Source: Larix kaempferi
Lineage: Eukaryota; Streptophyta; Pinopsida; Pinales; Pinaceae
DNA length: 64,000 nucleotides
Reading direction: 5' to 3'
Assembly (NCBI GenBank): GCA_027924585.1
Contig: BSBM01001446.1
Coordinates: 1,178,001 to 1,242,000 of the forward strand
The notes below the pieces were generated by a model that saw nothing but the letters and a program-made list of their open reading frames with translations, made no database searches and was not told the origin of the DNA. Both the position numbers and the translations under genes were made by a program. Of the stretch, positions 31,775 to 43,840 are shown in pieces (the stretch's first letter is position 1; every line of letters starts with the position of its first letter).

Positions 31775-32378
31775 TGTTGAGATATTGTAACTTCAAAGAA
31801 TATTATATTTGTACTTTATTATTCTGGAGATATTTCATTCCTCCTTGAAGATCTTATTGTATATCCGGAGATGTTTATTCCCCCGTCGGATTGTGGTAAC
31901 TTGGGTTATTAGAATTCCCTAGTGGGGGTCGGCCCTGTATGTGTTATGTGGGTCAAAGGGTTATTAGACCACCCTAGAGGGGTCGGCCCAGTCAGTTGTA
32001 GTGGGGTATTTAACCCAATGGTTAAATACGAGCCTACATGATTTGTGTAAAAGACAAGTCGGAGTAGTGTATAAATAGAGGAGGTGTATTCCTCATTTTA
32101 CACACACTCACTCACTAGAGAGTAACGCACTTGTGGAGGAGAGGTCTGCTATGGTGGAGGAGGAGATCATGTCTTTGGTTTGCATCTTTGTATATTGCTG
32201 GTCATCTATATTGAGAAAGCTTTGCTGGGTTTCTACCCCATGAGGGTTTCCCAGGATAAATATATGTCTCTTGTGTTTTTGCTATGCTTGTTGTTTCTTC
32301 AGTGATCCTGTATATGCTATTATTGTGAAATGGACTGCAATGCTGCTATTTTCTGTCTTAGCATATTAAATCTTAACA
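31775..32378 (+). repeat. 3' LTR of B
   Basis: 604 bp, TGTTGAGATATTG...TCTTAACA. It contains two copies of the ATTAGA...GGTCGGCC module and TATAAATA at 32070-32077. F's LTR resumes at 32379, matching 63892 onward. Confidence 0.9.
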
Positions 32379-34275
32379 GATCCATGAAATATAACCATCG
32401 ACATTCACATAAGTTATCATAGTGGTATTATATGCATATCTGTGGATTTGTTTTTAATGTTATTATGTTTCATTGTTCATTGTTCTATGCGCATACTGTG
32501 TATATCGTGGAACATAAAATGTTTGAATTAAATCATGGAAATAAACCCTAAACTATATATAAACTTAACTCTGTAATATGTATATATTTTTTATTAAGGT
32601 GGATTCCATTCCATGGACCAAGATTTAACTCTTGAAGGGATTTCGCAACGTTACTCTGCCCATACTAAGGGCATTAATAATAATACAAAATGCATTTTTT
32701 CAATAAGATGCATCTATACAATGTATCCCATAGTATAACTAGCACTGTATGCAAGATAAGAAAAACCACATTCAAGTTTTAAGATGAAGTTTATACAAAA
32801 TGCATATACCGAAAATAGCTTAGAAAAATTATCTTGATTCTCGAGTCTAGAATACAAGTTTCTCATATACCTATTTACATGAATGTATAAGCAGATTCAG
32901 AAATACACATTTCAGTTAAATAGTTAGGAAAATATCCTATTCATCTCTTATCCACTTTCTAGGTTGATCTATATAAAATAGAAATGGGGGTTTATAAATA
33001 TTTATGGCTTGACATGTAAACTTCTCAGTTTACATGTCTGTTTGATTTACACCATAAACTGATATAAATAAATTTATGTCAGTGAGATATAAATAAATGT
33101 ATTCTATATAAAATGCATATATAAAACCATAGGTTAGCATTTAAACCATATTGACTCTAGGGTGCCTCCCTCAGGATTCAAAACCATGATTTTAATAAGA
33201 ATTTTGTTTGCTTAAATGCACCGAAACTATATTCATTCATAAATCAAACATGAACTTTTAATATTTTAGGCATTTCAACTTAGATCATAAAACTATATCA
33301 TATTACAGGGATCTAGAAATTTATGGCAGATCTATACTCAGAAATCAGTATAACATTATACATATGAGTAGATCTGAATAGTAAATCATTCAACAGTATT
33401 TCCAGGAATAAACATAAGCAATTTCCATTACTTTCCATAAAAATGATATAGGTGCAGCAGATAAACTTATATGAAATGTGATGACTAGTGGAACCAAGCA
33501 CAAACCTCCCAGCGTTTGACCAGCAAGTTCTCCTTGCTTTCAGGTCACCCTCGAGATGAGTATATAGTCCCCCAGGTCAAAGTGTAGATTTTAAGTTACC
33601 CTTAACTTGTTCCCCAATTTATTTAAGATATTTCAGTGGTAGGAGGAAACCTGACATCCAACTTAGTGCTCCTGAGCTCCAGGATTCTCCAGGGGATTTT
33701 AAGCCTCAACCATTAAGAGAGTGAATTAAAACAACTTATTCAGATTAAATGCAGTGCTCCTACAAGCTTGGGTTAGTTCTCCTACTTGCACACAATTACG
33801 TGGCCAAGCCTATACCCAGCTGTATGATTCCTCTTAATCTAGACCAGTTTGGTACTCCCAAATCTGTCCTCATTCACTTGTCTTCAATTATCTCTGGTTA
33901 TTGTTCTTCCTAGGTTCCCATTTTTTCTTGTGTGGTAAAATGATCATGAGAATGTGTAGTATGAAGTGTTTCAATGAGTTTCACTTTTTATTATCTTAGG
34001 TATGAAATTTCTCATTTTATGAAATCTTTTATTTCATTAGTTTCTCAAATCTTTTCTTTAGGGTTTTCCATTTTCTCCAATAATAATTTCTTATTATTAT
34101 TTTAATTGGAATTTTCCCTCCAACCACAAGGGACTGTGACTCCCATCTCATTAATGTGATGGTCCACATGGTCATTAGAAATCAATTTATCTAATTTCTA
34201 AAATCATCTAAGTAAAATCAAATAATACTTAGAAAAAATATAAAGGGGTTAAAGTGCAACATTTGGGGTATTACA

Positions 34276-34291
34276 ATTCCCCTCCCCTTAA
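34276..34291 (-). other. Polypurine tract of F
   Basis: Minus-strand TTAAGGGGAGGGGAAT directly before the 3' LTR start TGTAATACCCC. Confidence 0.85.
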
Positions 34292-34371
34292 GTTTTCACC
34301 ATCCTCGGTGTTAAACAGTTTTGCAAAAACAACAAATAGCATAATAACCAAATTCAGTTTGTGTCAATGTA

Positions 34372-35541
34372 CATCTTCGAACATGAAAGGGTATGTTGCT
34401 TGCATTTCCTTTTCCATTTCCTAGGTAGCCTCTTCAGGCTTATTAGTGCTCCCATTGCACTTTTACCTGAACGATTGTTTGATTACGAAGTACCACCTCT
34501 TTCTGATCCAGTATGCATATAGGATCTGTCTGGATGTCTCCTTCTGATTCCACTTGAATCACATGCCAGTTTACATTGTGCTTAGGGTCATATACATATT
34601 TCTTCAACAATGAAACTTGAAACACATCATGTACTTTAAATTTTTTTGGTAAAGCTAACTGATAAGAAACAGGTCCTACACTAACAAGTATTGGGAAAGG
34701 ACCAAAAACTCTTTGTGCAAGTTTGGAAACCTTGCCCAAACTCAGAGGAGATTTTCTTTGCTTTCACTCTTAGGAATAAAGGATCCCCAACTTCAAATTC
34801 TTTATGTTCTCTATCCCGGTTAGCATAGCGTTTATTCTTGTCTTGGGCAGTTTTTAAGTTTGTTTTAACTTTCTGCACAATGTTTTCTAGTCCTGCTAAC
34901 ATTTTGGGACCCATCACAATTTGATTTACCAAATCATCCCAAGTCATAGGGGTTTTACAGTTTCTTCCATACAACACTTTGAATGGACTCATTCCTGCAG
35001 AATTTTGATACCCATTATTGTAGGAAAATTCAACCAATTGTAGGTAGTTCTCCCACTGCTTTGGGTTATCCATGACATACAAGCAAATCATGTCCTCGAG
35101 GATTTGGTCCACCCTCTCAATCTATCCATCAGTTTGCAGATGGTAGGTTGTACTAAAACTCAGTTTAGTCCCCAGACCTGTAAACAACTCCATCCAAAAA
35201 TGTGAGGTGATCTTTGTATCCATGTCGGATATAATCACCTTGGGAATTCCATAGAGTCAAAATACTTCTCTCATGAAAACCTATGCAATGTTTATTCCCT
35301 TGAATGTTAATTTGACTGGTATGAAGTGAGTTTCCTTAGTCAACTTGTCCACTACAACCATGATGGCATCATGTTGCTTGCTATTTTTAGGCAACCTGGT
35401 GATAAAATCCATAGAAGTGGTCTCCCATTTACATTCTGGTACTGGTATAGGCTGCAACAAACCAGTCGGATGTTGATGTTCCACATTCACCCGCCGATGG
35501 TCCATGCACTTTTCTATATAGTCAGCAATTTCATATTTCAA
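34372..35541 (-). pseudogene. Integrase and chromodomain remnant of F
   Basis: Gypsy integrase core pieces are seen in order: WETTSMDFITRLPK (first catalytic Asp), [19 protein letters not shown] (second Asp), IERVDQ (catalytic Glu region), then FSYNNGYQNSAGMSPFKVLYGRNC. The GPY/F-like module follows (RVFGPFPILVSVGPVSYQLALP), and then an incomplete chromodomain (ILDQKEVVLRNQ, VKVQWEH). The rest of the chromodomain (KPEEATxEMEKEM) follows in a shifted frame, with a TAG where Trp is expected. Chromodomains steer integration to modified chromatin in this lineage. Stops and frameshifts make it inactive. Confidence 0.88.
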
Positions 35542-35569
35542 TTTGGGCCAACAGTGCTATTTTTTAATA

Positions 35570-36314
35570 GTTGCTATCATTTTCTGATAACCTGGATGAC
35601 CAGAATATGGCCTTTTGTGAAATTCATCCAAAATCAGTTGTTTTAATTCTGCATGATCCAGTATGTAGAATCTGTTTTTAAATAGAAGTAGCCCATCTTT
35701 GGATATGTTGTAATCTGTTGCTTGTTGATCTGAATTTTCTGCAAGACACTTTTGTCTTAAATTCAGATATTTTTTTATCTTTTTCAGTTGTTGCCGGATC
35801 TACGACATTAAATCAGTTTGAAAACTGTTAACTGAAGCCATAGTTAGTATGTGCATGCATCTACTAAGTGAATCAACTATTTTATTTTCTTTGCCTTTGA
35901 TATGCTGAATTTCAAAGTCAAACTCTCTTAAGAAATCCAGCCACCTTACTTGCCTTCCATTCAGATTTGGCTGTTCAAAAAGATATTTCAGCCCAATGTG
36001 ATCATTTTTCAGAACAAACCTTTTTCCAAGAAGGTAATGCCGCCACATTCTTAAAGCATGAATTATGGCATCCAGTCCTAAATCATGCATTGCATATTTT
36101 ACTTCATGTGTCTTTACCTTTCTATATTCATAACCGATTACAGAACCGTCTTGTGTTAGCACGCCTCCCAAACCATCCTTGCACGCATTTGTGCAACTAC
36201 AAAGTAACCATAAGGATCAACCACTTTTAGAATAGGATTGGAAGTGAGCAACTGTTTCAGCTTCGTGAAACTAGCTTCACACTTGGTTGTCCAAAGAAAC
36301 TTGAATTCCCTCCT
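35570..36314 (-). pseudogene. RNase H and zinc-binding linker region of F
   Basis: RNase H pieces: GGVLTQDGSVIGYEYRKV, LDAIIHALRMWRHYLLGKRF, DHIGLKYLFEQPNLNGRQVRW, then the linker to integrase with HPGYQKMI. Stops lie between pieces. It belongs to the F polyprotein on the minus strand. Confidence 0.87.
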
Positions 36315-37240
36315 CTAAAGAGAGGTAATGGGATGAGCCACTTTAGAAAATTCTTCAATGAATTTCCGATAGTACCTAGCTAATCCCATAAAAGAGAGGA
36401 CATCGCTAACATTTTTGGGAGTAGGCCAGCTCGTTATGGCATTGATTTTATTGGGATCCACCACGATACCTTGGGCTAATATAATGTGACCCAAGTACTG
36501 TATTTGGTCCTTGTAAAAGTCACATTTGGATAACGTTGCATAAAGCCGATTTCCTCTTAGAACTTGCAGCACCAACCTTAGGTGTTCCTCATGCTCACTT
36601 TCATTCTTTGAATAGATGATTATGTCATCAATAAACACTACACAAACATTATCCAGGTGCTTATTGAAAACATTATTCATTAGGAACATAAACGTGGCTG
36701 GTGCCTTCTTCAAACCGAATGGCATCACCACAAATTCATAATGTCCATAATGAGTACAAAAAGATGTCTTATGCACATCTTATTCTTTGATTTTGATTTG
36801 ATGATAACCCAACCTTAGATCAATTTTTGAAAAGACAGTAGCACCCACAACCTGATAGCATAGATCGTCAATACTTGGAAAGAGATACCATTTTTTGATG
36901 GTTACTTTGTTTAGTTGTCTATAATCTATGCACAGTCGGAATGTGCCATCTTTCTTCCATACAAATATCACTGGTGATCCCCATGGAGACACAATTGGAC
37001 AGATATAACCTTTTTCCAATAACTCCTGTAATTATGCTTTCATCTCTATCAATTTAGGAGTACTCATCTGATAAAGTGCCTTCGAATTTGGTACTGTTCC
37101 TGGCGATAGGTCTATTGTAAAATCTAGTTCTCTACTAGGTGGTAACTCAGGAATCTCCTCAGGAAACACATCCTCAAATTCAACCAACATTTTTAGTGAA
37201 ATATGCATTTTTACTTTTCTGATTTTCTGTCAAGTGAATA
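36315..37240 (-). pseudogene. Reverse transcriptase of F
   Basis: Typical Ty3/gypsy motifs in order: [48 protein letters not shown], a stop, KTSFCTHYGHYEFVVMPFGL, ATFMFLMN, VVFIDDIIIYSKN (active-site FxDD), and FMGLARYYRKFI. The stop at 36778-36780 splits the frame. The sequence type fits chromoviruses. Upstream to about 37240 the frame is decayed. Confidence 0.9.
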
Positions 37241-38075
37241 GCGTAGAGTTTACACCATTTACATGCATTTCTTTTTAGTTGAAGAGAAGAAATTTTTCCT
37301 TAATTTCATTGCTCTTAATACCCCTTGAATCTTTTCACGCTGTCCAACATCATTCATAAAAGTGATAGATTTTTTATAACAGTTTATGACAGCCCTATGT
37401 TTTCCAGCCAATCCATACCGACAAGCAAATCGTACGATCCTAATGGAAAAACATGTAAATCTGCACTAGTGTAAGATTCACTCAACTTCAAAGGACACTG
37501 ATTCACTACTTCTGAAACTTCCTTTTTCCCCCCGTGGCCATTTGAACCAGCCAAGGCTGCGTGTATTTGTTTTTGCTAAGTTTGCATGACTCACAAATTT
37601 TTGGGTCTATATAACTTTTACATGCGCCAGAATCAATCAAGATAGACACAGGTGTCCTAGAAATCATACCTTCAACCTCGATTTTAGAAGCTTGGTGTTC
37701 TGTTTTACGTTTGTTCAATGCAGCATAGATTTTCAGGCTCCTTTCTATGTCTTGAACCGTAGAAGCCTCCTGCATATTTTGCACTGATCGCTTTTTATCC
37801 TTCTTGTGAGGAAAGTCATACCATCTATGATTTTCTCCACAACCCCAGCATTGGAGTGGTGGCTTAGATGGTGTATGTTCCAGTTTTCTGGTACCTTTGG
37901 TGTTAATATTTTTATTTGGTTGAAAAGTGTTAGAGTGTGTCTTGCTTCCTTCATATATGTTGCTGAAAGGTGCCCGCATAACTTGATCTCTGAAATGGTT
38001 GGGCTTATGACCTTTCTTCCTTCTTTCAAATTTTGTTTTCTTCTTTTCATTCCACCGCTTAGATACTTCAGCCCT
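37241..38075 (-). pseudogene. Gag C terminus and protease of F
   Basis: The segment downstream of G's insertion: a basic region (KRWNEKKKTKFERRKKGHK), a damaged zinc knuckle CWGCGENH in which the last Cys is Phe, then the protease signature VSILIDSGACKSYI. The frame stops at 37506; the next 260 bp are decayed protease. Across the insertion point the frame lines up with the gag at 59700 onward, apart from one TGA. Confidence 0.87.
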
Positions 38076-38080
38076 ATTCT

Positions 38081-39019
38081 TGTATTGGAGAAAACTCACT
38101 ATGGCTTGGGAATACCACAACAAATAGATGACTACCAGAAATCTACTCAATTCTCAAAGCAATGCTATTATAAATAACAATGTTAAAATAATGGATAAAT
38201 GTAACCAACCTCGATCCAACATTTGATGTAGATCCCCGTTGGAGCTTTCAATCCGCGCACATCCAAGCATTTGTAATATGTAAATTAGTCTTGACAACCA
38301 ATATATAACAAGTACATGTGATATATAAATGACATTAAAATTATCAATAACAATGGTCCATAATATCATAAGCAAATGTAACCCAATGTATAATAAACAA
38401 CATTCACACCATGAATGGACGAGAATATGAGTATTTCTATTAATGAACAAGAACAAGTACAAAGTGATACAACCTCTTGCTGGAAACCAATCTGAACCAA
38501 GATCTAGATCAATCCACTTGTGCTTCCACCACTTCAATCCTCCATGAATGGCAAACTCAAACTAGAGAGGAGTTTGGAAGGTGAACATAAATGGTTCACA
38601 ACTACAAGGATCAATGAGTGCAGACTCAAGATAGGGAAAAAATCCACTAGAGTGCCTTTACTATTCTCCTTTTCCTCCCATCCATAAGCCATATGTGATC
38701 AATATATAGTCCTCTCAAAGGTACGTGAAAGGACTCATCAAGACGTTACTTGGGTAGATGGAGAGCCAAAGGTCACCCAATGACCGCTTTTTGGGAGTAA
38801 AAAGTAATTAGTAGTTGTTTTTACCATTTTACTTGATACCCGTGGGACATAGTGATGCAACTCGTGGGTACGCATGCTATAGTGATGCAACATGCAAGTA
38901 GGAACAAAAATAGGGCAAACTGGTATCACTGAAGGATAAAATTGGATTTGAGTCACTGAAATGGATCCTACAGGCCAAAGAATGCTGATGCTCACAGGGT
39001 GGAAGATTTCTGTGTAATA
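38081..39019 (-). repeat. 3' LTR of G
   Basis: 939 bp, TGTATTGGAGAAAAC...CTGTGTAATA on the plus strand (the other copy ends AACA). Left edge set by the TSD ATTCT. Confidence 0.93.
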
Positions 39020-40456
39020 GATGCCCCCTAATGTGTGAGGTCAGAGACTGAAAGTGCTACGATGGCTGAAATACATTATAAAACTCAAAAGTGGAGTGAT
39101 GGAGACACAAGTGGAAAGAACGGTTCACTCGTCATAATACAATAATATCTCTAAATACATATCGGTATTGTACAACAATCTGATACAATGGCCATGAATA
39201 GGAAGTACATAGGTAAATACATGTTATAAGTGATCATAACCATGATCCCTCTACAGTAAGATATGGTCTTTTGCTGAAAAGAAGACAACTGGTGCAAAAC
39301 GGGAGGTACAAACTGCTGAAATCTGAAAGGTGATATCTCAGATGTAAAGTCAAAGTCATATGTAGCATACTGAATGCCACAATCGCCTGAGGTCTTCTAC
39401 ACAAGTCTTCGATGGTGCAAGTCCCATCAAGTGAATAAAGGAGTTGGGGTCGAACCTGATGAGACATCGTCTGATTACCGGTCAATGATGTATACCGTTA
39501 ACAGACGCGAGATGACTCACTAATAATGAAAATGAGCATCAAGGCATAGAGCACAATCATCAGAGTGTGAATAAATGGGTTGAAGTCGAACACTAGGATG
39601 AATCCATCGATTAGGGGACATTGATGTATTCCCAAAACTGTCGATGGCGAGAGAACCTGCCACTAATGACTGCAAGCCTCAAGGTACTCAACCAAAATCT
39701 AAGCCTCAAGTCCCGGAATAAATGAGTTGAAGTCGATGGAACAAGACTCGCTGGAAGGAGGGCATTAAGGCATCCCCCATCAACCAGCACGAGGTACCAG
39801 CGATGCTGAAAGATTTGGAAGATCTCAGGTGAAACAGACTGACTCAATAAGGATGGTCGACATGCAATAGTCAAAAGATATGAGGAGTGGCCGACAATGG
39901 TTTCAGGACTTCCTTTGAACAAGAGCATGAGCAGATGGATAGACTCAGGCAGCATAGACTTGACATAAAGTGTGCAATGCAGGAGCCATTACAAAGGGCT
40001 CCATAATGACTGGAAGCTTAACCAATTGGTGGAGAAAACTAAGAAACAAGTACAGCTCCTAAGGCCCAACTATAGTCCCGACTCATAATGTATGGATTGG
40101 AATGAATGCTCTATTCAAAGGTGACACAACAGCTGCCAACCAGAAATAATGACCATAATCCTGTCCATCTTTTTGGAATATTTGATTTTTTTGTCTTTTT
40201 CATATTTGGGAAAAGCTTGAAAAAGAATAAAATTGCTTATAGTACAACAAGTGAGGGAATGAGTGTCAAATAGCTAGAAAACTAGTCCTAAGCAATGGAA
40301 CATACCTATGCTCAATGCAAGGAAGTGCATGTAGGATGTGGACATTCGGGGGTGTGTTCCCTCAGGGTCAAAGGGTCATCAAATTGTGAAGGGAAAATGT
40401 ATAAGCTCTGCAAAGATCGATAGGGAAAAGTGCTCAGGCACCAGGTTAATAACTGA
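39020..40456 (-). other. 3' non-coding part of G, left of C
   Basis: No domain in the short ORFs. A phrase of the type AATAAATGRGTTGAAGTCGA recurs near 39433, 39571 and 39717, a decayed tandem repeat. A purine-rich tract (minus strand, TTAGGGGGCAT) lies next to the LTR and may be the polypurine tract. Confidence 0.55.
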
Positions 40457-40461
40457 GTAAG

Positions 40462-41111
40462 TGTTAAATTTTCAGAATTTACTTCAATCTGATCTAGGAT
40501 CTTAACTGAGAGAACAACATGTACAGCATATCTACAGCATATCAATCATGGAGACAATAATGCAAGCACACAAGAGACACAAAGATTTACTTGGGGAAAA
40601 CCATAAAGGTGAAAAACCCCAATAACTTCCTCAGAGATAGATAGAGCAATGATACAACCAACCAAGAGAGATAGCCATAACCTAGTAGCAGATCCTCCTC
40701 CTCCATAAGTGCGCCACTCCTCCTTGAGTGCATGTGTGAGAAGTGAGTGAGCAAATAGAGTGCCTCCCACACTCTATTTATACTTGACTTGACTTGCCTT
40801 TTTACCTAACTCATGTAGGCTCGAACTTTACCACATAACATAATGCTGAGTGGGCAGACCCCCAATAGGGTGGTCTAATAACCCTTTGACCCACATGGCC
40901 GACCCCCAATAGGGTGGTCTAATAACCCTTTGACCCAAATGACTTATACAGGGCCGACCCCAAATAAGGTGGTCTAATAACCCATCAAGTATAAGTTACG
41001 ACACTTACAATATAAATGACGACACTTACTTATAGAGGAATAATACCATCTTTATAGGAATACAATATACATATATGTGAAATACATTCCGAAGTTACAT
41101 ATACATCAACA
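40462..41111 (-). repeat. 3' LTR of C
   Basis: 650 bp, matching 46867-47516. It contains three copies of the GGGTTATTAGACCACC/GGTCGGCC module (read on the minus strand) and TATAAATA at 40775-40782. Confidence 0.95.
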
Positions 41112-41126
41112 CTCCCTCTTAACTAG
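41112..41126 (-). other. Polypurine tract of C
   Basis: Minus-strand CTAGTTAAGAGGGAG directly before the 3' LTR, the same as in A. Confidence 0.87.
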
Positions 41127-42519
41127 GAAGGTATTTCTCAGCACAGTTCTTCTAGCACAAGTCATCTTCTCTGGATCATCGTCACTAGATAATCGTCATC
41201 GAGTCATCATCATCATCACTGCTGCTGCTATCTCAATCAATCTCTGAATCTGCTCGTCATAGGAAGTTCTACAGAGCCAGTCCTTTTTCATACTGGATGT
41301 AGGCCCACCACCTGCAGGTCTTCATCATCACTGGCCATACTGTGGAATCCTCAGGACTTATTACGTGCATCACAAAACCTCGAAAGAGCATCCCAGGATG
41401 TTACGGGTACACAACTCCGACCTGTAGGATCTCCTAGGGCGCTATTACATGTGACCCCACCACAAAACCTTGAAAGAGCATCTCAGGATGTTACAGGTAC
41501 ACAACTCTGACCTGAAATCTCCCAGGGCACAAATTACATGTGGTCCACCACAAAACCTAGCAAGAGCATCTCAGGATGTTACGGGTACACAACTCCGACC
41601 TGAAATCTCCCAGGGCACAAATTACATGTGGTCATGGAAAAACCTCGAAAGAGCATCTCAGGATGTTACAGGTACACAACTCCGACCTGAAATCTCCCAG
41701 GGCCAAAATTATATGCCATAGGACAAAACCTCGCAAGAGCATCCCAGGATGTTACGGGTACACAACTCCGACCTAAAAGATCTCCCAGGGAACAAATTAC
41801 ATGTCCTCCCAGAGCAATGTCCCGAAAGAGCATCCCAGGCTGTTACGGGTACACAACTCCGACCTATAGGATCTCCCAGACATGCTCATCTGCACAACCT
41901 GATCCACGGCCACAGAGTATCAACCTGATACTCACCATACATCATCCTGATGTACTCATGATCGTCCTGATCATCATCACTGCAACGTCCTGCTGCATGT
42001 CATCTGGAGCAACATCCTGAAGCTCATCATCCATGATCATCCTGATCATCACTGCAACATCCTGCTACATGATCCAGCTGATCATCAATGCATCCACCTG
42101 ATGCATACCAAGTATCTACCTGATACATATCATCATACATGATCCTCTTGATCATGCAATGTATCCACCTGATACATGATACATATCACCATACATGATC
42201 CACCTGATCATACAATGTATCTACCTAATACATATACAGATACATGGTCCAAGCATACAACATGATGCATATACAAAATACATACACATGATCCAACTGA
42301 TCATATCCAGCATCCAACATGATGCATACATACATAAATGATCCAACTGATCATATCCAGCATCCAACATGATGCGTACATACATAAATGATCCAACTAA
42401 TCATATCCAAGCAGAAACTAGAACATCATCCTGATGCTCATCATCCAGCGCTTACATCCACAACCATGTGAAGGATCCTCCTTCCAACATGCTTGGAATG
42501 GCTTCAGCAAATGTGTCCA
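41127..42519 (-). repeat. Tandem-repeat-rich 3' non-coding region of C
   Basis: Two arrays that correspond to those of A: units of about 60-90 bp with CTCGAAAGAGCATCCCAGGATGTTACGGG-type sequence at 41375-41880, and CATGATCC..TGATCAT / TGATACATATCATC units at 41935-42400. Order and units match A but copy numbers differ. Confidence 0.82.
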
Positions 42520-43356
42520 TCACTTCTTCCTCGAAGTGTCCTCGATTTGAAGAATGCCAAGCCTCTCTCTGAAGTACTCGAACTTCACCCTGGCTAGTGG
42601 CTTCGTCAGCACATCTGCAATCTGCTCATCCGTCGCAACATATAGGAGCTTCTCAGCTCCTCTCTGCACCATATCCCTGATATAGTGATATTTGATCTCT
42701 ATGTGTTTCGACCTGTCATGAAACACTGGGTTCTCGGACAACTTCACACAACTCTGGTTATCACAGAAGATACCAGTAGCCTCAAATAACTCAGACAGTA
42801 GCTTCCGTAGCCATACTGCCTCACAACTAGCTGAGCAGGCTGCAACATACTCTGCCCTAGCTGTACTCAGTGCTACGCAGGACTGCTTCCTGCTAAACCA
42901 AGAGATCACACCTGATCCCATAATGAAGCAACACCCAGATGTGCTCTTCCTATCTGCAGCACTGCCAGCCCAATCTGAATCAACATAACCCTGCAGGTTA
43001 AACTTTTGATTCGCCTCATACCTGAGCCCATAATCCACTGTACCCTTCAGGTACCTCAGAATATGCTTTATAGCAACCAGGTGAACACTCCTCGGATCCG
43101 TCAGGAACTGGCTCAATGTGTTCATAGCAAAGCAAATGTCTGGTCTCATGTTCGTCAGGTACATCAAGGACCCAATCATCTGGCGATACATAGAGACATC
43201 AATCGGCTCAGATGAAGCATCACATAGAAGCTTCAGATTTGATGCCATAGGTGTGGCCATGGCCTTGCAATCCATCATCCCGAACCTCTTTGGGATCTCT
43301 ACTGCATACTTCCCTTGTCCAAGGAAGATTCTATTTGCACTCTGCCACACCTCCAT
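42520..43356 (-). pseudogene. Reverse transcriptase C terminus and RNase H of C
   Basis: An open frame of 278 residues like A's RNase H ORF, and longer at the C terminus (LGILQIEDTSRKK). Motifs: KYAVEIPKRFGM, MRPDICFAMN, DSDWAGSAADRKSTSG, CDNQSC and KHIEIKYHYIRDMV. In the RNase H motif STAEAEY the first Glu, expected to be a metal-binding catalytic residue, is Arg here (STARAEY). A four-residue gap (between LFE and ATG) is also seen compared with A. It has no upstream polymerase. Confidence 0.85.
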
Positions 43357-43469
43357 GCCAAAGACAAATAGTGCATCATCCCCAAGTTCTTCATCATGAA
43401 CTCGGTAGTAAGCTTCCGCTGCGTGTCGACAATCAATCTATCTTCACCATACCAATTTCTGCACATATA

Positions 43470-43790
43470 TTATTTCCTATCATGTGTCTCAGAACCAAGT
43501 GGCTGCTCTACATACACTTCTTCTTCAACTACACCATTCAAGGAAGTTGTCTTGAATCCATCTGGTGTATCTTCTATTTCATCACTTTTATATTTCTCAA
43601 TGCTGCCATCTGCAACATGCTTGATCTGATAGTTCCATTTGGAAGTCATAGCAAACTTCCCTTCATGTCTTGGGATTACATCCCAAACATCATTCTTCAT
43701 GATCGACGGATCATGGCATTTCATTTCTTCATCCCAGATCCTGGGAACTTCAATATCTTCAATATCTTCAATAGATATCTTTGTTGCTGG
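43470..43790 (-). pseudogene. Reverse transcriptase remnant of C
   Basis: Reads VWDVIPRHEGKFAMTSKW, then SIEKYKSDEIEDTPDGF joined straight to KTTSLNGVVEEEVYVEQPLG. The deletion junction is the same as in A, and here the Trp codon is intact. Absence of the core active site rules out activity. Confidence 0.85.
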
Positions 43791-43840
43791 AACAAATGTT
43801 GTAGTTCTTCTTTTGTAGGAGATGGCATACGATCTTTCCT

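Larger units (their letters stand above)
25584..32378 (+). mobile_element. Element B: gag-less copia derivative, 5' LTR truncated
   Basis: A plus-strand relative of A and C inserted in F's left LTR. Only about 94 bp of its 5' LTR remain (25584-25677); the 3' LTR is complete (31775-32378). It has an iMet primer site, a long leader, the intron-like region, decayed RT and RNase H, four tandem arrays and a polypurine tract. The left LTR part and about 220 bp of F beside it were lost in one deletion, so no TSD can be read. Many stops show it is older than A and C. Confidence 0.88.
19953..34275 (-). repeat. 3' LTR of F, with H and B inserted
   Basis: On the plus strand it runs from TGTCACGTCTCTCC to GGGTATTACA, and matches 60856-64000 in sequence and order. 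H fills 21170-24157 and B 25584-32378. Removing them leaves about 4.5 kb. About 220 bp present in the other LTR (63670-63890) is missing beside B's left end. There is no ORF of its own. Confidence 0.88.
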
